From Nymphaea colorata (taxonomy: Eukaryota > Streptophyta > Magnoliopsida > Nymphaeales > Nymphaeaceae): a stretch of DNA of 64,000 bases. A program made the position numbers and the translations under genes. Shown piece after piece: positions 22,001 through 34,723 of the stretch (positions are counted from its first letter, which is position 1; each line of letters starts with the position of its first letter). A model generated the notes under the pieces. That model saw only the letters and a list, made by a program, of their open reading frames with translations. It was not told the origin of the DNA and ran no database searches. The stretch is from assembly GCF_008831285.2 (NCBI RefSeq), contig NC_045146.1, positions 4,722,972 to 4,786,971 of the forward strand, written 5' to 3'.

Positions 22001-23136
22001 ATGTGTGCCCCATTGGCTATAGTAACAGTAGTGCACTTTTGTGGAGGAGCAATATCATGTAAAACAGAGCTATTCATGGTCATATGTTCGCTGGCCCCTG
22101 AATCGACAATCCACCGGTTAGGGAGGAGCATACCTTTGTTTTCTGCTGCAGAGTTTAACTGGGCTGAAGCAGCAACAGCAGATTGAGTTCCTTTGACACT
22201 TTGAAGCAGTTCATTGATTTTTCCTAGAATTATAGGAAGATCCAGAGTGTCTGGTTTTTCATTTGTTGTGGCGACTTTGGCACTTGGCGTAGTGTCCTTA
22301 TGTTTGTCACCCCACTTTCTGTCATTAGGTCTCCCATAAATATCCCAGCAACGGTCACAAGTGTGACCATCCTTTTTGCAGTAAGTACAAAATCGTTTGG
22401 TTCTGGTTCTGCCTTTAAGATCTTGAGTACTGAAGTTGTTTGCGATGAAGGTAGTCCTTTCGTTTTGTTCTGCTTCACTAGTTCCAGTCGAGGAATTCAT
22501 CACAAGTTTTCTAGATTCATCACTTAAGAGAAGAGAACATACCGTAGATAGGGGCAAAGGAATAGGAGACATAAGAATCTGCTTCCTTGTCGATTCATAC
22601 TCGGGTCCGAGACTGGCCAGAAGTTCAAATATTTTTTGCTGTTCACGGATCTTTTCTTTTGAGCTCAATCTTTCAGACATGGCCATAAGATAGTCCAACT
22701 CGTCCCATTTTCCCTGTAGTTCCCCCAAATGCTCGCTAAGAGATTGATTCTCCTTTTTTGTGTTGCGGATGCTTTGGGACAGGTGGAACATGCGAGGAAG
22801 TTGGTTTTTTTCGCCATATAGATCCTTGGCCTTCTTCCACATTTGAGACGCAGTTTCAGCAAAATAGAATCCTTGCACAATCTTGGGCTCCATGGAATTG
22901 AGGAGCCAAGACATGACAAGATGATTATTGGATCTCCATTCCTTGTAGGATGGGTCGTTCTCGTTGGGCTTGGGAAGATCATCGTTGACTTAGTCCAGCT
23001 TCGATTTGCCACTGAAGTAGAACATAGCCGACTTGGACCAAGCCAAGTAATTTGAGCCATTTAGCAAAACAGAGGTGATTCTGTTGCCCGGATTTGAGTG
23101 TTCCTGAACCACAATTTTCTCCATCATCTGGGCCAT
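19000..23136 (-). pseudogene. Copia-A gag-pol polyprotein with three nonsense codons
   Basis: A single frame of 1379 codons starts at MAQMMEK and encodes, in order: a gag domain (SYKEWRSNNHLVMSWLLNSM); a CCHC knuckle (CTYCKKDGHTCDRC); protease (WIVDSGASEHM); a pre-integrase zinc finger (MWHQRLGH...CEICKLAK); integrase (DVWGP, FIDDFSRFTW, FRSDNG); reverse transcriptase (QLDVKNAFLQGDL, YGLKQSPRAW, YVDDIIIT); and RNase H (GYSDADWAG, SSAKAEYRS, DNQAAIHIA). Three TAA codons break it, at 22990-22992 (gag), 21358-21360 and 21052-21054 (integrase). There is no frameshift. Its stop codon uses the first six bases of the 3' LTR (TGTTGA). The element is probably mobilisable only in trans. Confidence 0.95.
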
Positions 23137-23180
23137 GGAGAAATGCCTGACAGCCAGGGAGAAGAAGAAACACACCTAAT

Positions 23181-23192
23181 GCTCTGATACCA
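23181..23192 (-). other. Copia-A primer-binding site
   Basis: TGGTATCAGAGC on the minus strand, immediately next to the 5' LTR. It would pair with initiator Met-tRNA for minus-strand priming. Confidence 0.9.
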
Positions 23193-23516
23193 TGTTGGAA
23201 TGTTGAGGGAGAAAAGAAGAAAGAAATTTAACGTGGTTCGGCCACTGGCCTACATCCACGAGAGAAGAAACTCTCACTCACTATTTTATTCTTTCATCAA
23301 ATACATAAGCCTTATATAAGATATCAGGTATGGCCCTAACGTGTAAAGATAAACACGCTAACAGCTAATTTCCAGGATTGGATGACTCATCCATAACAGG
23401 GCAAGAAAAACGAGGCAGGAAAGTTAGATAAGGGAAATCAAGATAAGGCAAGATCGCCTTCAACAACTTGCTATAATTTTGGTAGACGTTGGTGAAGATA
23501 TCCTTTCCTTTCAACA
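23193..23516 (-). mobile_element. Copia-A 5' LTR
   Basis: 324 bp, paired with 18682-19005. The near-identity means recent insertion, after the gypsy element was already in place. Confidence 0.95.
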
Positions 23517-25478
23517 GTTTAGTTTTGGATTTCTCGAGGGAGGGGTTGGAACTCTTGAGTCACAGCCAAGATTCCATCATCTTCCTTGTGTGGAAGTCAC
23601 TTCTAAAATAGGTTTTACAAGTCTTAGAAGGATTCCAAAGGAGACGCGCTTGCCAACGTTGAAAGAAAGTTCAAATTTGGTCTGGTCAATCTTCTTCAAA
23701 GAAAAACACAGAAACTTGCTGGAGTTTTCACTGAAAAATCAGTGTTTCATCAATACGTTCCACGGTGAAATACCATCAAAGCCAACAAAGAAGCATAGGA
23801 GAAAAATCAGCGCGAGAAAAGAAGAAGAACGCTGGTCGTTTCGCGTAGAACGGCCAAGGCGTTTGCAAAATACAAGTCACCGAAAAATTCTGGTTTTCCG
23901 GCCACTTCTGCCATTTTTCCGGCTACATTTGGGTCTATTCCGACCACTACTCTCAAAGGTCAGACGTGTCCTCCGTTACAAGAAAAGGAGCTGAACATTT
24001 GGTGGGTAATTTTGTCAAAGAAAAAGAAGGAGGTGCACATGACGTGAAAAGAGAGAGATTCTAGGAGTGATCTACGGCCCTCCTACATTTTTGCCAAAAA
24101 GTGGTATGAGATCTATACCCCTTCCTTTCAATTAGTTCTCAACCATTCATCTTGATCACGAGGGGATTCACTTCACACGGGAACCAGTTCTTAGCCCTTA
24201 ATAATCTCCTACATTTGCTCTAATTGATCCCAAGAAAGCCACCTAGTGTTGCGCCAACTTTTGATCCACATTTGGTGGAGATTGCTCAGAAAATTCAGGA
24301 ACTATCAATCTTTCCTAACCCATAGATCCGTGCCATGTCCTATTCTTGAGCCTCACATGATTTAGGAACCACTCTTTTAGCTATTTCCCAGGCCATTAGT
24401 CAGTTTTTCCATCATTTGAGTCCCACGTCTCTAGTGTAAGCCCCTAGCTTCTCTCTATCTCATCGTTGGATGACCCAACCTGTCCTAAATCACCCAACCC
24501 CATATTCCTTGCATCTAATCATCTAAGCCTAACCATACCTCACGCCCTTGTCCTAAGCTCACGTGTTTCCAAACCTCACACACATAGAACTTAAACCCTC
24601 TTAACCCGTAGAAGCTGTCCAAGCCCACGCCTCTCCCCCAACTGTCCTTAACCAGCCACACATAGGGGAATACCATAGCTCGATGACCGAGCTCACATCT
24701 CTTGACCGTAGCTAGGGTCATTCCCCAGCTCTAGACCGAGCTGACCTTGACCAGTTCCAGCAACATCAAATCTTTTTGGCGTGCATCCTTGGGCTTCTTC
24801 ACTTGTCGCCCAAGTGGATTGAGGTCTACACCACATTAGGCCTCCTTCGTGCGCTGCCACGCACTCAGCCAGGGGGGCTGAGCTAGGAGGCATCCCTTTG
24901 CCTCACTTGGAGCCGAGGACCCCTTCGGAAGCGGCTGAACCTTCCCTTGTTCCAGCTTGGTCTTCAGCATTGTTCGTGTGAAGGAAGGAGACGCTTGCAA
25001 TTGAACCAACGTCGCCCTTGGCGTTGACATCGTCTTCCTTTGAGATGCTCCCATGGCAGCCGTCTTATTGATGTGACCATGGGCTAGCATTCTTCTAGAG
25101 CCACAGCATCCCTTTCATCTTCTGCACACATCAGAAAAGTGGTAGAATTCTGAAGTCTGAACGGCGAAGCGCAAGATCGCCTTGGAGAGGTACCGATTTT
25201 TCTATAAATCGGATTTGCTTAAGTTTGAATATTCTTATTTGCTTTCGTTAGATTTTCCAGATTTCTTGTAGTTTCCTAGAGGTCTTGTGCCTAAGATCCG
25301 GCTACAAGAGATCATTTGTGAGTGAGTCTAGTTTGCTTTACATCAATAATATTGGAGTCATTTTGCTTAGCATCACTTTGATTCTTCCTAGTGTCGTAAG
25401 TTCCCTCTACGAGGATCTTGGGGAGTAGGATTGACTCTAGGACTGGGCTGTCGCCTAAGCCGGAGTAAGATCCTACCA
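23517..25478 (+). mobile_element. Gypsy left LTR, second part
   Basis: It continues the LTR after the nested copia and ends AGATCCTACCA, matching 31756-33717. A CTATAAATCGG element at about 25201-25211 is a candidate TATA box, about 275 bp before the LTR end. Confidence 0.9.
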
Positions 25479-25481
25479 ATT

Positions 25482-25494
25482 TGGTATCAGAGCC
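25482..25494 (+). other. Gypsy primer-binding site
   Basis: TGGTATCAGAGCC three bases after the left LTR; initiator Met-tRNA type. Confidence 0.9.
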
Positions 25495-25875
25495 AACGTG
25501 GAGGTCTCCTATGCTTGCTTTCGTCGTTTGAAAACATATCATAGGGTCTAAGTTGTTAGATCTCTGAAATTTTCAGTTTTTGGGATAATCGGGTAGCTAG
25601 AGTAGTCGCTTGTTAGAGTTAGAATTTGCATGAGTTAAATTTCTGTTTTGCTTCAGTTTGAAGTATCTAGAATTAGATTTTAAGCTTGCTTTACATTTCT
25701 GTAATTTTCCAGAGCCTAGCATAATTAGGATTTCTTGTTTGTTGATTGATTGGTTTAGTCGAGTTGGGCATAACTTTGCTTATTGAAGCGTTCATTAGTG
25801 ACTAGTCCAACTAGGTGATAGTTTGCCTTGATTTTCTTGCATCAAGTGAATTTTGGGATTACAACCTACGTCCCA

Positions 25876-28800
25876 ATGACAAGGAAGGGCAAGCAACCCG
25901 CAGCCCAAGAGGTGGTCGAGCTAGAAGAAAGTGGCTCAAGTCATGAAGAGAAGTCCGTTCTAGAAACGGAGACCCACACTATTGGGCGCATGATTCAATT
26001 CGAAAGGGAGATGTATCAAATGCGCCAAGAGATGGGCGAATACAAGGCTAAATTGAACAAATTGGATGAGATCGATGAACTCAAGAACATGATCAAGTCC
26101 ATCTCTCTTAACCTTGCATCCAATCAACGTGGATCGCAAGAGTCATCCCAAGAAGCCAGTAAAGGGAAGGGACTCCTAGCCGGAACCCCCAAGGTGGAAT
26201 CTAGTGTACGTCCTCAATTCAGGGGAATGCCAGTCATGGATCCTAGATCCTATGAGGCCCAAGCTAGTAGGGTAGAGCCTGAAGAAGGGGAGCAACAACC
26301 TGCTCCCAGGGGATTCCCACAGGGATCATATTGAGGCCAACCACACTTTCAAGATGTGGCCCCTCGAACTAGAATGATCGATGAGGAATGGGAAGAATTC
26401 AGGGAGTTCCGCGAAAGGAGGAATCGTCAACCCGCGGTTCCTAGAGTGTCTTCAGTGAGGATAGAGTTTCCGAGATTCAATGGGAAAGAGGCTCAGGATT
26501 GGATCTTCCAAGTCGAGGAGTACTTCGCTTGTCAACTAATTCCAGAACCTGAGTGGATCCAGACGGCATCTCTACACTTTGAAGGAGAAGCGCGAAGATG
26601 GTGGAGATGGCAGAAGCATAACCAGCCCGTGTACGAGTGGGAACACTTCAAGGAAGTTCTGCAATACCGGTTTGGAGAGTCTATGTACATAGACTACGAC
26701 ATTGAATTGAAGAATCTGAAGCAGACTTCTACAATTCAAGATTATCAGGGCGAATTTGAGAACTTAGCTAGTATGGTGTCTTGGACTCCAAAGTCCCTCA
26801 TTGCAGCCTTCATAGGTGGGTTAAAAGAAGAGATCCAAATCAGTATGAGGACTGAGAGGTACACTAGCTTAGGTGAGTGCTTTGCTAGGGCTAGGACCAT
26901 CGAAGAGAAGAAGAAGAAGAAGAAGAAACTAGCTCTTAGGAGGATCACCAGATATCCTGAACCTGCTAGACCTCGTCCAATCCCACCTAGGACCCCTCAA
27001 CAACAACCACCTTACAGAAGGGAAGAGACCAAACCCTTCAACCGTGATCATCTCCTGACTACATTCATCAGCAGAAAAGACCGTGAGGAGATGATTGCTA
27101 AGGGATTGTGCTTTTACTGCAAGGGAAAGTACGAGAGAGGACATAAGTGCAAGCAACTTCAACTTTTTGAAGTCAATGAGGATAGCTCAGATGAGGAAGA
27201 GGTACAACCAGAGGAGCATGAGGATCCATCCCCACAGGAACAAAGTGAAGACACAGAGGCAACAACCAATCTAGATAGTGTTTGTCATCTTCTAGCAAAC
27301 CCAGATAAGCCTAATGCGATGAGAGTGTTAGGTAGGATAGGGAATAGGAGAGTCTTAGTTTTATTGGATTCAGGAGCCACACACAACTTTGTGAGTGATC
27401 AAGTGGCACAGGAAATCGAGTGTGAGAAGGAGATCCAACCTCCTCTCAAGGTCTTAGTAGCGAATGGGGCTAGTTTATCTTGCAACAGCAAGTGTAAGAA
27501 TGTGGAACTTTTACTGCAGAGTCTCCCCTTCCAAGTAGATTTGTTAGTTGTTCCTTTAGGTAGCGTTGATGTAGTCTTAGGAGTTCAGTGGTTAGAAACA
27601 TTGGGCGACATATCCTGGAACTTCGCTCACATGCTTATGAGCTTTCTTAAGGAGGGTGGTGAAGACAAGATCACCCTCAAGGCTGTCAATTCTACAATTG
27701 AACCTAAAGCAGCCATCAGAGCCCTGACTGTGCAACAACCCGCAATATAGCTAGTGTCAGTAGCCAAGGATATCACGCCCCAGGAGATAGAAGAAGAGAT
27801 AGTTCCACCTCAAGTTCAGCTCGTGCTCGAAGGCTATGAGGACATATTCGAAGAGCCTAAAGGACTACCACCCCAGAGGTCTTATGACCATCGAATTGTC
27901 CTTACAAATGGAACGGAACCAGTCAACGTGAGGCCTTACAGGTATGGTTACACTCAGAAGGCCGAGATTGAGAAATTGGTAAAAGAAATGAAGGAATCAG
28001 GTATTATACGTTCCAGTTCGAGTCCTTTCTCTTCACCTGTACTACTCGTGAAGAAGAAAGACAACACTTGGAGGTTCTGTGTAGACTACGGAGCCTTAAA
28101 CGAAGCGACTGTGAAGGACAGACATCCTATCCCAGTCATAGATGAGCTGCTGGATGAGTTGATAGGAGCTACAGTATTTTCAAAGCTGGATCTTAGAGCG
28201 GGTTATCACCAGATTAGGATGGCGGAAGATGACATCTCCAAGATGGCATTTCGGATGCATGATGGACATTACGAGTTTTTAGTTATGTCGTTTGGATTGA
28301 CCAATGCACCTGCAACCTTCCAAAGGTGCATGAATGACATTTTTAGGCAGTATCTTTAGAGTTTTGTTTTAGTTTTCTTCGATGATATCTTAGTTTATAG
28401 CAAGACTGTTCTAGATCATGTAGAGCACCTTAGGATAGTCTTACAGGTTCTCAAGAAGCACACCTTGTTCGCAAATAGGTCGAAGTGCAGTTTTGGCCAG
28501 GCATCGATAGGCTATTTGGGGCATATCATGTTAGAAGATGGTGTGAGGGTGGATCTGGAGAAACTAATGGCGATGGAGCAGTGGCCTCAACCAAAAGACC
28601 CTCGAGGATTATGCGGATTTTTAGGGTTAACTGGTTATTATCGGAGGTTTATACAAGGATATGGCCTCATAGCTTCCCCACTCACACACATGTTGAAGAA
28701 AGGGGAGTTTAAACGGTCAGACAAGGCCAAGGAAGCCTTTGTAAAGCTTAAGGCCGCCATGATGAGCGCACCAGTCCTTACTTTACAAGACTTCTCCAAA

Positions 28801-30807
28801 GAATTTGTGGTGGAGACTGACGCCAGCGACATTGGCGTTGGTGCCGTACTGAGTCAGGAGGGACATCCTATAGCGTTCATGTCAAAAGCTCTAACGAGCA
28901 GAGCCAAACCGCTATCAACCTATGAGAAGGAGCTTTTGGCGATAGTCCTCGCAGTAGAAAAATGGAGACCCTACCTGATAGGAAGGAGATTCATCGTGAG
29001 GACTGATCATAGCAGCTTGAGGTACATGGTGAAGCAGCGTATCTCAACCCCAACACAGCAAAGATGGTTAGCCAAGTTGTTGGGATGCGACTTCACGATC
29101 GAGTATAAGAAATGAGTGAAAAATTCAGCTGCTGATTCGTTATCCAGGATGCCTGAGCATATTATGACCTTATCAGTGCTCGAGTCAGACATTTGGGGTC
29201 GAATTGTAGCGGAGCAGGACTCTGATGAAGAACTGAGCTCATTAAAGACCTCTCTCACACAGAACCCAGGGTCTATTCCTAGGTTTTCGTTGCTAAGCGA
29301 CAAGTTATGTCGCAAAGGAAGAATCGTGGTGCCCAAGGAGTCGACATTAAAACGAGAACTTTTAAAGCACTTTCACGACTCCCCAAAAGCAGGCCATGAG
29401 GGAGTTGTGAAGACTCTTGGGCACATTAAAGTTCAATTTTGGTGGGAAGGGATGAAGGCAGATGTGAGACAATATGTAAAATCATGCAACATCTGTCAAA
29501 GGGAGAAGTACGAGGCGATGAAGCCTCCTGGGTTACTGAACCCCCTTCCAATTCCTGACAGACCATGGCATGATATATCGATGGATTTTATAGATGCAAT
29601 GCCGAAAGCTGAAGGGAAGGAAGCAGTAATGGTGGTGGTGGATAGATTAACGAAGTATAGCCACTTTGTTCCCTTGCCAAAGCACTACCAAGGGCCACTG
29701 GTAGCCACTATGTTCCAGGACTACATCGGAAAGCTCCATGGGATGCCTCGATCAATTGTCTGTGATCGAGATTCAATCTTCATGAGCACCTTTTGGAAAG
29801 AGTATATGAGGATGGCAGGAACAAAGATCAACTCCAGTACAGCACACCATCCGCAAACAAATGGCCAAAGCGAGGTGGTCAACCGAACCTTAGAGACGTA
29901 TCTAAGGTGTTATGCAGGGGAGAGACCCAACACTTGGGTCAGATATTTATCATGGGCTGAGTGGTCCTACAACACCAGCCTACACTCTGGGACTGGCATG
30001 ACACCTTATGAAGCACTTTACGGGTGTCCACCTCCAGGAATTCCTTGCTATGAGGGCAACACAGCTAATGATGGCGAAGTGGACTGCAGTTTGTGCAACA
30101 GAGATGAAGTGCTGTCAGAATTGAAGCGTAATATCAAGAGAGCACAAGAGAGAATGAAGAAGGCGCATGACAAGGGCAGAAAAGACAGAGAATTTGAGGT
30201 GGAAGAATTAGTTTGGTTGAAGAGGTTGCCTATGAGGCAGAGGTCCTTACTGGGTCAACCATATTCGACGCTTCTACCAAGGTATTATTGCCCTTTTCGT
30301 GTGCTACAAAGGATGGGAAAGGCTGCGTATCGCTTGGCGTTACCACCAACTGCCAAGGTTCACCCAGTCTTCCACGTTTCAAGACTGAAGCCGCATCATG
30401 GACCAGCGCCAGAACAAGAATAACCTCTACCTGATTCGTCACCAAGACCTGTAAGAATTTTGAATCACAGGTGGGTCACTAGAGAGGGTAGTACTCGCCA
30501 TGAAGTACTGGTTGAATGGGAAGGAAATGAGAGTGGCACTTCATGGGAAACATATGATCAGATCGTCTCTCAGTTTCCAGGAATACGAGCTTGGGGGCAA
30601 GCTCGATCTACGGAGGGTGGACTTGATACGAGCCCACTTAGGACCCGCACTAGGACTAAGCAGGGGTTAGGAGAGACTAGTGAGGTTAGGACGGAACTCT
30701 TAGAAATTCTTGGGTCCAACGTCCCAACAAATGAGAACATGGGAAATTTAGAACCTAGAGCGTTAGCAGTGAGAGGTGAGGGTGGAATAGCAACGGCTCT
30801 AGGATAG
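25876..30807 (+). pseudogene. Chromovirus-like Ty3/gypsy polyprotein with five nonsense codons
   Basis: One frame of 1644 codons. Gag begins MTRKGKQPAAQ and has a coiled-coil-like charged N-terminus, a capsid core (FPRFNGKEAQDWIFQVEEYF), a lysine run, and a zinc knuckle (CFYCKGKYERGHKC). Protease is LLDSGATHNFVSD. RT has [33 protein letters not shown] and FFDDILVYS. RNase H has ETDASDIGVGAVLSQ and STYEKELLAIV. Integrase has an HHCC finger (HEGVVKTLGH...CNICQ), the catalytic DIS..DF, CDRDSIF and GQSEVVNRTLE. A chromodomain-like tail (EVLVEWEGNESGTSWETYDQ) follows. Stops lie at 26332 (TGA), 27748 (TAG), 28357 (TAG), 29113 (TGA) and 30421 (TAA). There is no frameshift. The frame runs 184 nt into the 3' LTR. 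It suggests a chromovirus; I cannot fix the clade. Confidence 0.95.
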
Positions 30808-33717
30808 GTTTTCGAGCAAGGAAGGCCGGTACATGGAGAAACAAGGGCTAGGAAACTAAATTCCTAGGATTTGGTCCAGTATAGGCCTAAGTTTAGTTCT
30901 TGAGTCGAGTCCAAAACCTAAGTCCTTAGAGTCGGGTTTGCGCGAGTCTAGGGAGGTCATCTAGTCGAGTTGAGCCTAGCTCGAGGAGGCTAGATGGGTG
31001 TGCTAAGCAAGTGGTTTCCATCTTGAGCTCACATGGCTCAAGAGGAGTTTTTATTCATGAGTTACACTTAGTGTTTGGTTTTCTCTATTCGATTTGATGA
31101 CATATTCATTCATTCGCATAATTCCATTCATTACTTACCTAGTCGGGTTGTGACTTGGGATTATATCGTTTTTATTATGTTTATGCATTTCATTTTGAGT
31201 TTTGGGGCTGGATTCATGTTTCGAATCCAGATTTGAATACACTTGTATAAATTGAATTGTATAAATTGAATTGGATCAAGGGATTGAGTATGCAATTTTG
31301 GGAATTTGAGATCATTTGATTTTTGCCTCTCTCTCTCCTCACGTTTCTCCTCTCTTCACGTCAATCCCTCTCTCCCTTGTCTCTCTTCTCTCCTCAACTC
31401 TCCTAAGACCAGCGTGCTGGCCTCTCTCCCCCCTCTTGTCTCCCTCTCCTCTCTTCTTCTTCCATCATCTCTCTCGTCATCCCCTCCTAGTCACATTTAT
31501 CTCCAACGTTGAAGAAGAAGGAGCGGTGATTCCTCTAGGCGAGCCACGGCCCTAGGGGGATTTTCAACACTTCGACTTCACCTAGGATCTGCACGCCTTG
31601 GGTGCAATTCCTCTGCCATATCAGAGGAGTTAGAGGCTCTAGACGTGCAAAGGAGGCTGCGGTTTCATCCCTAGTAGCGCAGCAACCCATCGTGAATCAA
31701 GAAAGAAAGGTTAGTTCGTTCCCGTTTTGGAATTGTCTAAGTAACGTGTTGGCTTAGTTTAGTTTTGGATTTCTCGAGGGAGGGGTTGGAACTCTTGAGT
31801 CACAGCCAAGATGCCATCATCTTCCTTGCGTGGAAGTCACTTCTAAACTAGGTTTTACAAGTCTTAGAAGGATTCCAAAGGAGACGCGCTTGCCAACGTT
31901 GAAAGAAAGTTCAAATTTGGTCTGGTCGATTTTCTTCAAAGAAAAACACAGAAACTTGCTGGAGTTTTCACTGGAAAATCAGTATTTCATCAACACGTTC
32001 CACGGTGAAATACCATCAAAGCCAGCAAAGAAGCATAGGAGAAAAATCAGCGCGAGAAAAGAAGAAGAACGCCGGTGGTTTCGCGTAGAACGGCCAAGGC
32101 GTTTGCGAAATACAAGTCACCGAAAAATTCTGGTTTTCCAGCCACCTTTGCCATTTTTCCGACTACATTTGGGTCTATTCCGACCACTACTCTCAAAGGT
32201 CAGACGTGTCCTCCGTTGCAAGAAAAGGAGCTGAACATTTGGTGGGTAATTTCGTCAAAGAAAAAGAAGGAGGTGCACATGACGTGAAAAGAGAGATTCT
32301 AGGAGTGATCTACGGCCCTCCTACATTTTTTGCCAAAAAGTGGTATGAGATCTATACCCCTTCCTTTCAATTAGTTCTCAACCATTCATCTTGATCAAGA
32401 GGGGATTCACTTCACACGGGAACCAGTTCTTAGCCCTTAATAATCTCCTACACTTGCTCTAATTGATCCCAGGAAAGCCACCTAGTGTCGCGCCAACTTT
32501 TGATCCACATTTGGTGGAGATTGCTCAGAAAATTCAGGAACTATCAATCTTTCCTAACCCATAGATCCCTGCCACGTCCTATTCTTGAGCCTCACATGAT
32601 TTAGGAACCACTCTTTTAGCTATTTCCCAGGCCATTAGTCAGTTTTTCCATCATTTGAGTCCCACGTCTCTAGTGTAAGCCCCTAGCTTCTCTCTATCTC
32701 ATCGTTGGATGACCCAACCTGTCCTAAATCACCCAACCCCATATTCCTTGCATCTAATCATCTAAGCCTAACCATACCTCACGCCCTTGTCCTAAGCTCA
32801 CGTGTTTCCAAACCTCACACACATAGAACTTAAACCCTCTTAACCCGTAGAAGCTGTCCAAGCCCACGCCTCTCCCCCAACAGTCCTTAACCAGCCACAC
32901 ATAGGGGAATACCATAGCTCGATGACCGAGCTCACATCTCTTGACCGTAGCTAGGGTCATTCCCCAGCTCTAGACCGAGCTGACCTTGACCAGTTCCAGC
33001 AACATCAAATCTTTTTGGCGTGCATCCTTGGGTTTCTTCACTTGTCGCCCAAGTGGATTGAGGTCTACACCACATTAGGCCTCCTTCGTGCGCTGCCACG
33101 CACTCAGCCAGGGGGGCTGAGCTAGGAGGCATCCCTTTGCCTCACTTGGAGCCGAGGACCCCTTCGGAAGTGGCTGAACCTTCCCTTGTTCCAGCTTGGT
33201 CTTCAGCATTGTTCGTGTGAAGGAAGGAGACGCTTGCAATTGAACCAACGTCGCCCTTGGCGTTGACGTCGTCTTCCTTTGAGATGCTCCCATGGCAGCC
33301 GTCTTATTGATGTGACCATGGGCTAGCATTCTTCTAGAGCCACAGCATCCCTTTCATCTTCTGCACACATCAGAAAAGTGGTAGAATTCTGAAGTCTGAA
33401 CGGCGAAGCGCAAGATCGCCTTGGAGAGGTACCGATTTTTCTATAAATCGGATTTGCTTAAGTTTGAATATTCTTATTTGCTTTCGTTAGATTTTCCAGA
33501 TTTCTTGTAGTTTCCTAGAGGTCTTGTGCCTAAGATCCGGCTACAAGAGATCATTTGTGAGTGAGTCTAGTTTGCTTTACATCAATAATATTGGAGTCAT
33601 TTTGCTTAGCATCACTTTGATTCTTCCTAGTGTCGTAAGTTCCCTCTACGAGGATCTTGGGGAGTAGGATTGACTCTAGGACTGGGCTGTCGCCTAAGCC
33701 GGAGTAAGATCCTACCA
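30624..33717 (+). mobile_element. Gypsy right LTR (3.09 kb)
   Basis: It starts TGATACGAGCC after the purine tract CGGAGGGTGGACT and ends CCTACCA. It is followed by the TSD GCTTC. It is the uninterrupted counterpart of the left LTR and proves the copia insertion site. Short open frames inside recur in both LTRs and are not host genes. Confidence 0.95.
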
Positions 33718-33722
33718 GCTTC
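33718..33722. repeat. Gypsy target-site duplication GCTTC (right)
   Basis: Pairs with 17559-17563. Confidence 0.85.
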
Positions 33723-34114
33723 ATACTTCAGATACGTCATTTCGAAGATTAATTGACAAAAAAAATGCTTTGACCACCCATAAGCTTTCAAAAGGACAAC
33801 TTTTAAATATATATGTATATATATATAATATATATACATATATATTTTCAGTTGTATTGTTCATTTTGGAATCGCTTTCTTCATTAAAAAATAAATCCAT
33901 CTTTGTCTATTTATATGTCGACTCTACACCTGACATATGTATCGGCCAACACTGACTTATGCTAGATATTATTTCAAAGAAGTAAAATATAAAATAAATT
34001 AACATCCTATTTGCCATAGAAATGGTCCTCCCAAATAAAAAAAATTGATATCTGATTGGGCTTAGATTGGATTCCGTATTAAATAATTATCTATTGAGGA
34101 TCAGGTTCGTTCAA
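33723..34114. other. Former upstream flank of FAM133-like exon; TA microsatellite
   Basis: Once the gypsy element is removed, this sequence joins 17563 and would be the 5' flank of the FAM133-like gene. It has an AT/TA tract at about 33808-33846. No promoter motif is clear. Confidence 0.5.
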
Positions 34115-34247
34115 ATTGCAGACACGCTTTACAGTTAAGAAAATTGCTTGATGCGAATTTTTCAGATTATAGAAAGAGGAAACTGCATGACAATCAAACG
34201 AGGCTGTTTGAGGTCACCTTGCCTTAGGTTATTCGGCTCTGCAGACA
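34115..34247 (+). repeat. Copy of the PIG-C 3' flank block (9209-9341)
   Basis: It is the outermost piece of the second snoRNA-cluster copy and shares about 130 bp with the PIG-C flank. Confidence 0.85.
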
Positions 34248-34265
34248 GTATTGTTGGTTTTCCCT

Positions 34266-34405
34266 TATTCACTATACCTTTGGCAAAGAAGGCAGAGTGA
34301 CTCAACAAATACCTAATACCTGCTGCCATTGGATATCAGCCCTTTCACCCAAAGCATGGGATGGGTTACTCTAAAACCATCAAAATGTGGCACAAGAGAC
34401 CCATT
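34266..34405 (-). ncRNA. Candidate H/ACA unit C1 (patch copy, 3' end missing)
   Basis: It matches C1 but starts at TTATTCACTATACC, so the ACA tail is lost. Confidence 0.3.
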
Positions 34406-34649
34406 AAAGAGCTTATAAAAAAGAGAGAGAGAGAGACAGAGGGCACCAGCCAAAAAACCAACAAAAAATAGCCCAAAGGCCAGTGCATCAACTCAACCCC
34501 AAAGTCCATAGCTATTGACAACATAATAAGCAAATGAGGAATTGAAAAGAATGAAGCCAATGTACACAAGATTCACCTGATGGACATTAACATAGCTTAA
34601 AAATCTTCCAACCATATATCTTTTAGGAGATAAGTGCCAGTTCTAATTT

Positions 34650-34723
34650 GTCCTCAGAAAAATGCTTGGGATGTTCATAAAATGAAAATCAGGCCACAAA
34701 GATTACTTGCCATCAGCAGACCC
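34650..34723 (-). ncRNA. Diverged box C/D unit B2 (patch copy)
   Basis: Same altered guide (TAATCTTTGTGGC) as 13043-13116. Confidence 0.45.

Noticed and set aside
23479-23994. 171-residue open frame beginning in copia-A LTR
   Set aside because: It crosses the copia/gypsy LTR junction and its counterpart in the right LTR is a different length, so it is a chance frame.
24515-25090. Minus-strand frames (MTLATVKRCELG..., MLAHGHINKTAAM...)
   Set aside because: Duplicated at 32754-33329; part of the gypsy LTR with no recognised family.
33808-33846. Possible CRISPR-like or palindromic array at AT repeats
   Set aside because: Simple TA microsatellite; no repeat-spacer structure, and CRISPR arrays are not expected in plant nuclear DNA.
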